Shown here: piece by piece, positions 11,100-22,849 of the stretch
How positions within the stretch are numbered: the stretch's first letter is position 1
Layout of the letters: each line of letters opens with the position of its first letter
From: Siphonodentalium dalli
Lineage: Eukaryota; Mollusca; Scaphopoda; Gadilida; Siphonodentaliidae
Direction of reading: 5' to 3'
NCBI GenBank assembly: GCA_032622095.1
Contig: CP136069.1
Coordinates: forward strand, 103,510,278-103,574,277
DNA length: 64,000 bases
Notes under the pieces: generated by a model
Told to the model about the DNA's origin: nothing
The model's input: only the letters and a program-made list of their open reading frames with translations
The model's database searches: none
Made by a program: the position numbers and the translations under genes

Positions 11100-12600
11100 C
11101 CCAAATAGTCCAGGCACATTAGGTTTCACTAGTGCAAAAAATCCCGGAAAGCTGAATTTTTCAGGGATTAATAAGAACATGTTTATGAACAACTTGGAAA
11201 AAGTCCCCTAGAATCAGAGTTGAGCTTTTTGAGATATCATGATTTTTCGCAATGGTGCAATTTCTGACGAAATTCCATTAGACCATATCCGAATGCAGTC
11301 ATATGTAGGCTAATTTGTGGACTCAATCTTCACACATACCCGTCCATCATGAAGCATGTGTCGATAGATATGCGTAATTGGTGCTAGAGCTTACTAACAG
11401 TCGATCTTCCATAATTGTGATGACATTTATTGGTGAAGAGAGCATATAAATCGCATGGTGATTCAAAATTTTCCTAACAAAAGAGGGCGAGTAAAGATAT
11501 TCAGACGACAATGAGCTAAAATATGAACCATTATACAAGAAGAGTGGTTAGTTCGGAACAGGAAAGTGATGAGATATATCGAACCATTACCATCTTTAAG
11601 ATTTTATAGCCGGAAACATAACACTACCCCCTAAAACGCACCCCATGGCTTTGAGTATCTGAAAGGCAAAATACCACATAATAGTTCTGGCGTTTGACGA
11701 AACAATTGTACAAATGGTGATAACACTATGAAACTTGGCACATAGGTTCCTTGTACACTATTAATCATTTTCAGATGTATAGACGTCGCGGCAGGTCCGT
11801 CCTTGAGAACGGTTGCTAGGCAACTATCCCACATCGAAGAAATACAAATATGACTGATATTGTGGCAGTTTTAACAATATAACCTACGTCATGCAGCATT
11901 TTTATGGTAAAAGTGATATTAGTTGTTGTTCGAGTATATCTGGCTGGAAAATTACCATAGTTCTTACTTACAGGGGTGGTAACGGTTGCTAGGGACATAC
12001 CCGAAATCGAAAAATGCCGAGCTGACTGATATTATGATAGTTTTGACAAACTAATATAAACTACGTCATTATCATTTTATGGTGAAACAATTATAATAGT
12101 TATTGTTAGTGTGGGTTCGACTTTAAAATTAATATATATTTCTGGTAACGGTTGCGTTGCTAACTTGCTAGGGACATACCAGACATCGAAAAATGCACAC
12201 ATGGCTGATATTATGGTAGTTTTAACAAACTAAACTACGTCATGTAACATTTTTATATTGAAAACAATTATTATAATTGTTGTTAGAGTGAACATGGCAG
12301 TAAAGTTGCCGCATTCGTTACCTAACGGGTGTGTAGTGGTTGCTATGGACATACCCACATTTGAAAGCATACCATATGTATGAGTTTCTGGTAATTTAAC
12401 TGATATAACTGTTTCATGATATGGTATGAGTTTTGGGAAATTTGCATGATATAATTGTTTCATAATATGTCATATTATGCTTATATTGACAATAATGCAT
12501 AACTAAAGGTTGTTGTGTTGTGTACTGACGCATTCTCGTGTGGCAAATTGGTATTGAGGTTTCATTGTTGCTAGGTAACCACCTACGATTGACAAATCTT
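11100..12600 (+). repeat. Foldback structure 2, left inverted arm
   Basis: The outer part ('tagtccaggcacattagg', 'ggaaagctga', 'aaaagtcccct', 'gagttgagctt') pairs as reverse complement with 15550-15690. Inner units at about 11640-12600 repeat every 165-185 bp and contain 'ggttgctagggacatacc', 'atcgaaaaatg', 'gctgatattatggtagtttt' and 'aaactacgtcatg'. They pair with units at 14440-15190. Small open frames here come from the repeats and are not genes. Confidence 0.8.
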
Positions 12601-12729
12601 CTTTAAACTGACAGACTATTCAGTTAGTTTTATCAGAATCACATACCTGTGTGGAGTTTACTATTGTTTCTTCCATGATTCGATTTTTGGAATACATTTT
12701 GATGAGACATGTAAAAATATTGACCCACA

Positions 12730-14430
12730 TTTATGTCGATACCACCTGAACCCCCCTCCATGGAATCCGACATTTGCACTACATTTGACAATGGCATCAA
12801 TGCAGAACACTATCACGGTGTGATAGCATCCGCATACCAGTTGCTATACGGTATGAACTAACTGTGTTTCTTTCATATCCATGCCATAACTACATATATG
12901 TCAATACATGGTCATGAGTCATTTACAAGTCTATAGGAGCTCGTACATGAGCGTGGACTATATATTTCAGATTGAGATACCATGAACTACCCTTTGGAAC
13001 CGGTGACTAATACCCATTTACATGGGTAGCCATGGGCCCATTACCAACCCACAGTTACTAAGGAACAGCATCCAATGACGTGTCTTAACTACTGTGTCCA
13101 TGCCATAGAAAGGGGCCTGGGCCGATGATATACTATTTAGGGTTCGTTCTATTGATTTGCCTGGGTACATGTCATGTGTACATAACTATAGACACTTGTG
13201 TATTTGCACTACATGTGGTGTTCATATGGGTCCATAGCGTATGCGTGGCTGTGGTTATAACCTAGATAGTCATGGCACATGTACATTCATGGGATGGGTT
13301 CATGTTTTACATATAAATGTCTTGTAATAAAGTCATAACTAAATCAGCCTGGATACATCGGCTGTCCATAGTGGCCCGTCTCAATTTCCTACCTATATGA
13401 GCCTGGGTCCATAGCCAAGCTATGGTGGTGCACACGACCAATCGATAGGGACCTTCATGCTATATGGCGTTGGTCGAATGGCTGAAAACGGACGTATGTA
13501 TACGGTATTCATATACTATAGAGACGTGGATCCATGCACATGCATGGACTTACCCGTAGGCATGGGGTCCATGTGTCTCCTATATATGTGGATCAGTCCA
13601 TGGCCTACCAGCATATATGTGAATCTATGAAATGATTGATAACGCCGGTGCCGTAGCTTTTATTTAGGGACATGTGTACATGTCCCACATATAGGCACCT
13701 GTATCACTGCATACATCATAATAGTCACTTGTGTATTAACACTATTTAAACTTGCCTGGATCTTTGGTGTAGATATATCACGTACGAGGGTGGGTCCATA
13801 TCCTACATATAGACAAACACCTGCTTATGCCTGTGTATAATTCAATATGGCATAAATATATCGGCATTGGTCCATGGCCTACACGTATGGATATGTGTCC
13901 ATGGCCAACATACAGTGCCATATGTGTATGGGCTATTTATAAGGCCCCCCCCATCCTTAACTTTCGTCTATGTGGCATCGGTCCAATATCTATATATAGG
14001 TTGGTCTGTCATAAAACTGTCTCATATGTTCATACCATATATAGGTTCCTGAAGCCATGGTGCACTAATCTATTGTGCATCGGGCTTGGTCTATGGTATC
14101 TTAGTACATGGTCTATCTGTGGGCTCTTGGTTATTTGCACCATGTAACAGTGTCATGGTCATGATCATAGATATCATACATGTATGGTTATATGAAGCGG
14201 TCTGGTTCATGGACTATACATATCCTACGTACATAGCATATATGTATGGACATGGGTCCTGTGAGTATATATGTGCCTGGGTTCCTAACCTAACTATTGT
14301 AGGCTAGGGCCATGGCTAACATATTGGTGGCTGACCCTAGCTATGTTCTTCATATATAGTAGAGTTGGTCCGTGACTTACATTATATAACTAGCTGTCTG
14401 GGTCTATGGCTTATATAACTATTATGGCCA
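12730..14430 (+). repeat. Degenerate minisatellite at the centre of foldback 2
   Basis: Repeated motifs of the type 'gggtccatggcctacatata' occur with spacing of several tens of bases, heavily substituted. Open frames of 61-106 codons inside (for example 13827-14147) read through the array and have the low-complexity composition expected of that. They are not credible genes. Confidence 0.7.
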
Positions 14431-15800
14431 TGCCTCATATTAAATATAAGCAACAACTTTTCAACTCTCACTTTGAATTCCCGATATCTAAACTGATGGA
14501 CCACAACGGATAAATGTACCCATATTCTGGTTAGACTCACACTAACAACATTTATAATTGTTTTCACCATAAAAACGTTAATACTACCATAATATCAGTC
14601 ATATGTGCATGTTTGTATTTCGGGTGTGACCCTGGCAACAGTTACCACTCATATAAGTAAGAATTATATGGGTTTTTTTCCAGCCATCTCAACACTAACA
14701 AGAACTATTCTAATTGCTTTCAACACAAAAGTGCTATTAGGTGTAGTTTAGTTTGTTAAAGCTACCATAATATCAGTCATATGTGCATTTTTAGATTGTG
14801 TGTGCGTCCCTAGCAACCGCCACCCCTTGTAAGTAAGTAATATGGCAATTTGTCAGTCAGGTCAAAACTGACAACAAATATGTTCACCATAAACATGCTA
14901 CACGACGTAGTTTAGTTTGTTAGAACACGTATAATATCAGTCATATGCATTAATCCGATGCCGGGTAGTTGCCTAGCAACCGTTGCTAAGAAGAGCCTGT
15001 TGCAAATGACGCCACATGTGAAAATGAGCAGTAGCGTATAAGGAACATATGTGCCAAGTTTCATGCTTGTATTGCCCTTTTCACAGTTGGTGTGTTTTCT
15101 ACAACAAGCACTTGGGCTAGCGGAAGGGCAAAATGTGACGAGAGCCAGTTTAGGGGATAGGGTTATGTTTTTACAAGTATTGACCACTTATCATAGGTAT
15201 AGTTGCTAATCCCGCATATTATGTTGGAGGAGTGATATCTGTGCAATTTTTAAAACAAATTGCTTGCGCCTACGTAATGAATAGCCCGAGAAATTTGACA
15301 TCGAATAATACAGATTGTCTGAAAAAATTGTCATTTTTTGGGTTCATTATGTTATTTTATATCCATATCTGCGAAATTCATTCAAATCCCCCCGTTGAAT
15401 TTGTATCTCTGGTTCGAGAATTGTGTATCGAACAATATTGAGTACATTTAGTATATGTTTCGGCTGAAAAATTGTTATAACATCCCATTATTCCTATGAT
15501 TGTGAAAAATATATAAGTTTTTATTTTTTTTATGAAAAAAATAGGTTAACTCCGAAAGCTCAACTCGGATTTCAGGGGACTTTTCGTGACGCATCCGCGA
15601 TGTTATGGTCTAAATAATATAAAAAAATCAGCTTTCCGGAATTTATTTCCTTACTTTTCCCCATTCACGCCTAATGTGCCTGGACTAAAAGCGCAATAAA
15701 AAATAAGGCAATGTGATATGACTTAATAGCCAATGAGCACATCATTTCGCCCGAAGTGTGGATGTTTAATACGGAGATTTATGTTTCTGTGTTTGTCAGT
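13701..15800 (+). repeat. 2.1-kb direct duplication, copy 1
   Basis: Nearly identical to 15820-17917 at an offset of 2119 bp, with a 19-bp spacer. The unit contains the end of the minisatellite, the right arm of foldback 2 and about 110 bp beyond the outer end. Only a handful of differences are visible, such as GGGCTCTTGG versus GGGCACTTGG and CATGCTACAC versus CATGGTACAC. Confidence 0.95.
14440..15690 (-). repeat. Foldback structure 2, right inverted arm (copy 1)
   Basis: Reverse complement of the left arm. 'cctagcaacc' motifs recur about every 170 bp. 'gccaagtttcatg' pairs with 'catgaaacttggc'-like sequence near 11730. The outer end 'cctaatgtgcctggacta' pairs with 11107-11124. A second copy of this arm lies at 16559-17806 through the 2119-bp duplication. 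Confidence 0.8.
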
Positions 15801-15819
15801 TGTAATATTGCCAGTCAGT

Positions 15820-17917
15820 GTATCACTGCATACATCATAATAGTCACTTGTGTATTAACACTATTTAAACTTGCCTGGGTCTTTGGTGTAGATATATCAC
15901 GTACGAGGGGTGGGTCCATATCCTACATATAGACAAACACCTGCTTATGCCTGGGTATAATTCAATATGGCATAAATATATCGGCATTGGTCCATGGCCT
16001 ACACGTATGGATATGTGTCCATGGCCAACATACAGTGCCATATGTGTATGGGCTATTTATAAGGGCCCCCCATCCTTAACTTTCGTCTATGTGGCATCGG
16101 TCCAATATCTATATATAGGTTGGTCTGTCATAAAACTGTCTCATATGTTCATACCATATATAGGTTCCTGAAGCCATGGTGCACTAATCTATTGTGCATC
16201 GGGCTTGGTCTATGGTATCTTAGTACATGGTCTATCTGTGGGCACTTGGTTATTTGCACCATGTAACAGTGTCATAGTCATGATCATAGATATCATACAT
16301 GTATGGTTATATGAAGCGGTCTGGTTCATGGACTATACATATCCTACGTACATAGCATATATGTATGGACATGGGTCCTGTGAGTATATATGTGCCTGGG
16401 TTCCTAACCTAACTATTGTAGGCTAGGGCCATGGCTAACATATTGGTGGCTGACCCTAGCTATGTTCTTCATATATAGTAGAGTTGGTCCGTGACTTACA
16501 TTATATAACTAGCTGTCTGGGTCTATGGCTTATATAACTATTATGGCCATGCCTCATATTAAATATAAGCAACAACTTTTCAACTCTCACTTTGAATTCC
16601 CGATATCTAAACTGATGGACCACAACGGATAAATGTACCCATATTCTGGTTAGACTCACACTAACAACATTTATAATTGTTTTCACCATAAAAACGTTAA
16701 TACTACCATAATATCAGTCATATGTGCATGTTTGTATTTCGGGTGTGACCCTGGCAACAGTTACCACTCATATAAGTAAGAATTATATGGGTTTTTTTCC
16801 AGCCATCTCAACACTAACAAGAACTATTCTAATTGCTTTCAACACAAAAGTGCTATTAGGTGTAGTTTAGTTTGTTAAAGCTACCATAATATCAGTCATA
16901 TGTGCATTTTTAGATTGTGTGTGCGTCCCTAGCAACCGCCACCCCTTGTAAGTAAGTAATATGGCAATTTGTCAGTCAGGTCAAAACTGACAACAAATAT
17001 GTTCACCATAAACATGGTACACGACGTAGTTTAGTTTGTTAGAACACGTATAATATCAGTCATATGCATTAATCCGATGCCGGGTAGTTGCCTAGCAACC
17101 GTTGCTAAGAAGAGCCTGTTGCAAATGACGCCACATGTGAAAATGAGCAGTAGCGTATAAGGAACATATGTGCCAAGTTTCATGCTTGTATTGCCCTTTT
17201 CACAGTTGGTGTGTTTTCTACAACAAGCACTTGGGCTAGCGGAAGGGCAAAATGTGACGAGAGCCAGTTTAGGGGACAGGGTTATGTTTTTACAAGTATT
17301 GACCACTTATCATAGGTATAGTTGCTAATCCCGCATATTATGTTGGAGGAGTGATATCTGTGCAATTTTTAAAACAAATTGCTTGCGCCTACGTAATGAA
17401 TAGCCCGAGAAATTTGACATCGAATAATACAGATTGTCTGAAAAAATTGTCATTTTTTGGGTTCATTATGTTATTTTATATCCATATCTGCGAAATTCAT
17501 TCAAATCCCCCCGTTGAATTTGTATCTCTGGTTCGAGAATTGTGTATCGAACAATATTGAGTACATTTAGTATATGTTTCGGCTGAAAAATTGTTATAAC
17601 ATCCCATTATTCCTATGATTGTGAAAAATATATGTTTTTATTTTTTTTATGAAAAAAATAGGTTAACTCCGAAAGCTCAACTCCGATTTTAGGGGACTTT
17701 TCGTGACGCATCCGCGATGTTATGGTCTAAATAATATAAAAAAATCAGCTTTCCGGAATTTATTTCCTTACTTTTCCCCATTCACGCCTAATGTGCCTGA
17801 ACTAAAAGCGCAATAAAAAATAAGGCAATGTGATATGACTTAATAGCCAATGAGCACATCATTTCGCCCGAAGTGTGGATGTTTAATACGGAGATTTATG
17901 TTTCTGTGTTTGTCAGT
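15820..17917 (+). repeat. 2.1-kb direct duplication, copy 2
   Basis: Second copy of 13701-15800. It includes a complete second right arm (about 16559-17806) of foldback 2. The two copies are too similar for an old event. A recent unequal exchange or an assembly duplication would both fit. Confidence 0.95.
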
Positions 17918-18128
17918 TTTTGCTCATAGGAGTTTGGTGAGTAAATGTTAGCCAAAAATACAAGTCAAATTAACGATGGTTTGTTGCTTATTTCCATAGT
18001 AATCATACCGAATCGGTTAAAACCAGCCCAAATATGTTGACAGGACTGGTGTTATGTGACATTTTCAGTAGGGTTCTGTTTGCACGTATTCCCGGATGTC
18101 GCGTAAAGAGACAACGTTAAATGGAGCC

Positions 18129-18188
18129 ACGGATGTGTGTATGTGTTAATTGGGACGGGTTTAAACGTTTATTGACAAGAGAATCAAT
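18129..18188 (+). repeat. 60-bp target-site duplication, left copy
   Basis: Bases 18129-18188 match 19458-19517 exactly over 60 bp (start ACGGATGTGTG, end GAGAATCAAT). The pair flanks the truncated LINE insertion 18189-19457. Confidence 0.92.
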
Positions 18189-18543
18189 ATATATACCTTT
18201 ATTTCCTCCAATATCGGAGAGCAGTAATAACATAATTACAGGTTACATGTATATATATACATACATTGTTTGACAAAAAAGAATTGACATGAAAAGTACA
18301 TAAACTTTTTAACAAATGGACCCAACACAAACATAACACCGATGTAGTATCGCAGACTAAACGTCCACATGCAGTCACAAACAACACGGGCGCGCACACA
18401 GGAAGGCCCTAACTTACATACTTAAATACACATATGCATACATATATACACAAACACATACATACATACATATGAGCATACATACAATTACACATATACA
18501 TACACACCCTTATACATACATATATATGTATATATATAGCTAG

Positions 18544-18544
<1 letters not shown>

Positions 18545-18606
<62 letters not shown>
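18545..18606. repeat. (TA)n microsatellite
   Basis: Uninterrupted alternating TA, flanked by (CATA)n and (CACA)n-like sequence over roughly 18420-18735. The low-complexity VCVCVC/YIYIYI open frames here are artefacts. Confidence 0.95.
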
Positions 18607-18610
<4 letters not shown>

Positions 18611-18900
18611 CATACATACATATATATATACATTTGTGCATAGATACACATCACACACGTATGCACGCGCATGCATATACGTATATACACATATATCACA
18701 TACACATACACACACACATACACACACACTCACCCCCACACGGCAAACATACACCATTCATTATATGCTAACCTGATCATTCAAACCGACGCTATACGGG
18801 TCAACATATATAAATATACACCAGCATGTGTTCATACGGATGTGAAATAGAGCATGTACATCAGTTACCGATGTTTTATCGGCGTCCTAATTGATAATAT

Positions 18901-19457
18901 TCATAAATTATTACTATCACCACTGCATGTCAGTAATATTTGAGATTGCGTGGTATAAGCTTTCCACAAACAATACGTACTGCATACTACAAAGTCTGTG
19001 AATAAGTCAGCTTCATCAATTAAATCAAATAACTCTGGTGGACGTGCAGTGAGAAATACATTCAATTGTACATCTGGGCAAAGGCTGTCTAGTTTGAGAA
19101 TACATTGAATATTGAACTGGTTCATTAACTCATACCATATGTCGTTGCGATATTCCGCAATGGCGGGGCAGTTTATGATGATGTGTAGAGGGAGATCATC
19201 ATAAGCAACACCACATTTGCTGCAAGTTAAAAATTCGGACTCAGTACAAGCTATGATGCCGGCCACAGTCAAATATGCTATTTTGTGTCTAGGGAACTTT
19301 CGACAGCAACGCCACAAATGGGAGACTGATAACTGTGGGTGTATAACATGAAAGCGACTGAGTGATTTGTCGCCGATCACCGCGCTTTCCCATTCGTGTT
19401 CTGAATATTCAGATATTGCCTTGCGCACTATACTTTTCCATGACGACTTTGTTGTGT
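18901..19457 (-). pseudogene. LINE ORF2 C-terminal fragment with CCHC zinc-binding motif
   Basis: The frame is open from the insertion edge at 19457 to the stop at 18901. There is no genuine start: the apparent start at 19428 is GTG, and the frame continues upstream to the break. Counting from that GTG, residues C69, C72, H82 and C87 form CX2CX9HX4C (CSKCG...LHIIINC). This motif lies C-terminal to the reverse transcriptase in many animal LINEs. The usual endonuclease and polymerase domains are missing because the element is truncated. It belongs to a different family from the elements at 24.9 and 31 kb, whose ORFs end in a CPDC motif. Non-functional remnant. Confidence 0.75.
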
Positions 19458-19517
19458 ACGGATGTGTGTATGTGTTAATTGGGACGGGTTTAAACGTTTA
19501 TTGACAAGAGAATCAAT
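19458..19517 (+). repeat. 60-bp target-site duplication, right copy
   Basis: Exact copy of 18129-18188. The host sequence then resumes with 'gacagtgg', matching 'gatagtgg' in the contiguous paralogous unit near 19777. Confidence 0.92.
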
Positions 19518-19899
19518 GACAGTGGCTTGTTGTGTTAATTATATTTGCTATAGGCCTAGCTCCGCTATTAAATTGGGATCCCGACTTACGAATTTTATTT
19601 ACGCAAACTGATCTACTACAGATTGTTGCCCCTATATTCATGTGAGATTTTGGAGTAGGTTTCTGTCTGCACGTATTACAGGATGTCGCTTAAAGAGACA
19701 ACGGTTGAAGGAAGCCACGGATATGTGTATTTGTTAATTGAGACGGTTTTAAACGTTTAGTGACCGAGAATCAATGATAGTGGATATTGTGTTAATTATA
19801 TTCGCTAATAGGCGTAGCTCCGCTATTGAATGGGAATCCCTACTTCCGAAATTGATTTAAGCAAACTGATGCCTACTGCAAAGTGTAGACCCTATAGTA

Positions 19900-20356
19900 A
19901 ATATCGACCAATGAGAAAGTTGGCATGTTTCGCCCCAAATTTAATTCTGTCACTTCAAATCAAATTATTTTTTTGGCAACCAGTCGATTCTGACAACTGA
20001 CGCGTCTTTGAAGAAATGTTGTTGTTATTGAATCTGATGATACGGGGACCATCGAATCGATTACTTCTAAATTGTCGGTATCAATAGAGAACAAATTTAG
20101 CTTAAATTCTAGACTTGTTAACAGTGTTTGCACACAACTTAGATGAACCTATATATCTATCTTTGACGAACGCAGGCGTTTATGCTGGAGGCATAACGTC
20201 ATACAGTTGTCTTAAAATGTATAAGTCAATCGTTATTGTACATGGTCTTGTAGGTTGTCGTTCATTGACAAAAGGAAGGTGAGTCTATTTGCTACCTTGT
20301 GTAGGCTTGATGTTTGTAAAACTGCCAATATGATCTATCTGGTGAGATTGCTCAGT
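19900..20356. other. No recognisable gene or element
   Basis: Unremarkable AT-rich spacer between the tandem duplication and the segmental duplication copy 2. Confidence 0.5.
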
Positions 20357-22509
20357 CAAATTCATACACGTTCTTCTCAATTTATACGAGCTAGCAAAAC
20401 AGATATATATATAACAAAATATTAAACGTATTTATCATTTTATTTAAGAGATACACATATTCTTGCAAATTGATAGACCTCGAACCGTCAGAGGATTGCA
20501 TATTAGAATGGATCAAGTATATATAGCACAATTGAGTCTGTTCCATTCAATATAAATTCTACCCATTACAATAAACTATTCAAAATCTTGCTCTGTGTTG
20601 GGCACAGGTAGCTGATATACATGCATATCATCAACATTTCTTTTAAACTGAGAATATTTCGCCAATATATAGCGCCATGGACAGAAGAGCACCTGCACAT
20701 TTCTTTAAAACATCTGTATCTTCATGGCGATATGATAGCCAGGTGTCCTCAAAATCTTAGTCAAACCCACAAGATTGATTGATACATTGATACATATATA
20801 TGTAAAACTCAATAGTCGTCTTTTATATTTGCGGACTAATGTGTTTATGATGTTCATGTTTCACATCATAACGTCTGACGTATTCGCAGTTGTAAATAAA
20901 TAATATATCGGTGGAATATGGGCAGCCAAATTAACATATACTTTAGATATCTCTAAATATTTGGAGATATCTCTAAATATTTGGAGATATCTGCAAATAT
21001 TTGAAGATATCTCTAATTCATTTGGAGATATCTTCAAATAAATTGCAGATATCTCTAAGTCGATTTGGAGAGCTCTTCAATTCGTACCATAACTATTTAG
21101 GACACCAAAGCATTTGAAGATATCTCTAAATATTTGGAGATATCTCTAATTCATTTGGAGATATCTCTAATTCATTTGGAGATATCTCCAAATATTTGGA
21201 GATATCCCTAATTGATTTGGAGATATCTCCAAATATTTGAAGATATCTCCAAATATTTGAAGATCTCTTCAAATCATTTAGAGATATCCACAAATGCATT
21301 TACGGAGAAGTATATTCGATTTATCCACTTATCCATAAATCATTTAGAGATATCTCTAATTCATTTAGAGATATCTCCATTGTATTTAGAGATATCTCTA
21401 AATGATTTGGAGATATCTCCAATTGCTCTTCTTTATTACGGATAAGTACTATTTGAGGAGAAGTGCAAATCATTTAGAGATATCTCTAATTCGATTTGGA
21501 GATATCTCCAGTTCATTTGGAGATATCTCCAATCATTTAGAGATATCTCTAATTCATTTGGAGATATCTCCAAATAATTAGAGATATCTTCAATTCATTT
21601 GGAGATATCTCCAATTATTTGGAGATATCTCCAAATATTTAGAGATATGTTCAACTGAATTAGAGATATCTCCAAATATTTAGAGATATCTCCCAATCGA
21701 ATTATGGAGAAGTATTTATTTACGGATATGTCCAATTGTGGATATGTCGATTTAGAGATAACTCCAATTATTTAGAGATATCTCCAATTCATTTAGAGAT
21801 ATCTCCAAATGACTAGAGATATCTCTAAATCATTTGGAGATATCTCCAATTATTTGGAGAATTTCCAAATCGAATTATGGAGAAGTATTTTATTTACGGA
21901 TATGTGACATATGTCCAAAAAGAACTTATCCTCAAATGAATTAGAGATATCTTCAAATGATTTAGAGATATCTTCAATTAATTTGGATATATCTCTAATT
22001 CATTTAGAGATAAGTCCAATTCCAGGTTCAATTATGGATATGTGCTGATTTAGAGATATCTCCAAATGATTTGGAGATATCTCCAAATATTTAGAGATAT
22101 CTCCAATTATTTAGAGATATCTCCAAATCAATTAAAGATATCTCCAAATATTTAGAGATATCTCCAAATATTTAGAGATATCTCCAAATCATTTAGAGAT
22201 ATCTCCAAATATTTAGAGATATCTCTAAATATTTAGAGATATCTCCAAATATTTGAGTATATGTTAATTTGGCTGCCCATAGTGGAACGGATTAATCGCG
22301 ATAAACAAAATGACAATCGACAAGGTGATCCACTATACTTATATTCCATGTATAAGAATAATGTTTTGTGATGTTATTTGAATATACAATTTATGAGAAT
22401 ACGTGTAGCACTTTGAGCAAGAGTATTCTCTATTCCCACCAAATATACACAGCATGCAGAGAGTTTCACATCACTTAAACCTGTGCAACGCCGGGTAACC
22501 CTGCTAGTA
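20357..22509 (+). repeat. Segmental duplication, copy 2 (interrupted)
   Basis: Aligns with 246-1042 on both sides of the inserted element: 20357-20916 on the left and 22282-22509 on the right. Divergence is moderate and spread evenly. Confidence 0.85.
20917..22281. mobile_element. TIR element filled with GAGATATCTC palindromes
   Basis: A 1365-bp element. The terminal inverted repeats are 26 bp and perfect (start TATGGGCAGCCAAATT; 20917-20942 and 22256-22281). Exact 6-bp target duplications GTGGAA lie at 20911-20916 and 22282-22287. Nearly all of the interior is the 10-bp palindrome GAGATATCTC (variants with CTCT, CTTC), spaced about 20 bp apart by AT-rich linkers such as 'caaatatttg' and 'taattcattt'. 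There is no transposase, so it would need one in trans. The paralogous segment 246-1042 lacks it. TIR start TAT plus 6-bp duplication recall the IS3EU superfamily (from memory, tentative). Confidence 0.92.
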
Positions 22510-22660
22510 TATCATATTTGCCATCTATCAATCGACACAGCCTCACGACGAAACCGCGAATATTCACCGGATAAAATCCGCAAATAGAGGTAGAGACCCA
22601 AACTTGATCTTTCCGGAAATGAGATATAATTGGACTGGTGGATACCTTCAAGGTACCCAC

Positions 22661-22848
22661 CAGGGTTGGGGCGATTACATGCCAATGTAATTGTAATCGA
22701 TTACGATTACAATTACTTTTGATTTACATGATTACGATTACTGAATAACTTTTTTTCCAATGTATTCGATTACGACTACAATTACTTTAGTAAATGTAAT
22801 CGATTACTTTTTGATTACATCTGATTACAATTGTTAGTTCCCAACCAG
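22661..22848. mobile_element. hAT-like miniature element or end fragment
   Basis: It starts CAGGGTTGGGGC and is filled with 'gtaatcgattac', 'gattacaattac' and related motifs. It ends in 'gttcccaaccag', an imperfect inverted match to the start. CAGGGTTGGG termini with subterminal ATTAC repeats are typical of hAT-type MITEs (family knowledge). No 8-bp target duplication is visible, so one end may be misplaced or decayed. Confidence 0.55.
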
Positions 22849-22849
22849 T

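Larger units (their letters stand above)
18189..19457 (-). mobile_element. 5'-truncated non-LTR retrotransposon insertion
   Basis: The 1269-bp insertion is bounded by a 60-bp exact direct repeat. On the minus strand it begins at 19457 inside an open reverse-transcriptase C-terminal frame. It ends at 18189 with an AATAAA signal (18198-18203 on the complement) followed by a short GGTATATAT tail. It contains a long (TA)n tract. Truncation at the 5' end plus target duplication is standard for target-primed reverse transcription. Confidence 0.85.
18065..19890 (+). repeat. ~230-bp host tandem duplication, first unit split by a LINE
   Basis: Unit 1 is 18065-18188 continuing at 19518-19650. Unit 2 is 19655-19890. 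Shared text includes 'tgcacgtatt', 'aaagagacaac', 'agccacggat', 'tttaaacgttta', 'gtgttaattatatt', 'gtagctccgctatt'-like sequence and 'gcaaactgat'. Unit 2 is contiguous, so it shows the state before insertion. Confidence 0.85.

Noticed and set aside
13827-14147. 106-codon frame as a gene
   Set aside because: It reads through the 'gtccatggcctaca' minisatellite, and the duplicate 2119 bp downstream has a different, frameshifted version.
13701-17917. 2.1-kb direct repeats as LTRs of a retrotransposon
   Set aside because: The copies are separated by only 19 bp, with no internal coding region, primer-binding site or polypurine tract.
18488-18757. Open frames rich in Tyr-Ile and Val-Cys
   Set aside because: Translations of (TA)n and (CACA)n microsatellites.
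20943-22255. Regularly spaced palindromic repeats resembling a CRISPR array
   Set aside because: The repeat core is only 10 bp, linkers are not unique spacers, it lies between TIRs with a target duplication, and the genome is eukaryotic.
20917-22281. Helitron-type satellite carrier as described in bivalves
   Set aside because: Those lack TIRs and target duplications; this element has perfect 26-bp TIRs and a 6-bp duplication.
22661-22848. Complete hAT MITE
   Set aside because: The end motif fits but the flanks (GTACCCAC and TTTGATCG) do not form an 8-bp duplication, so completeness is not claimed.
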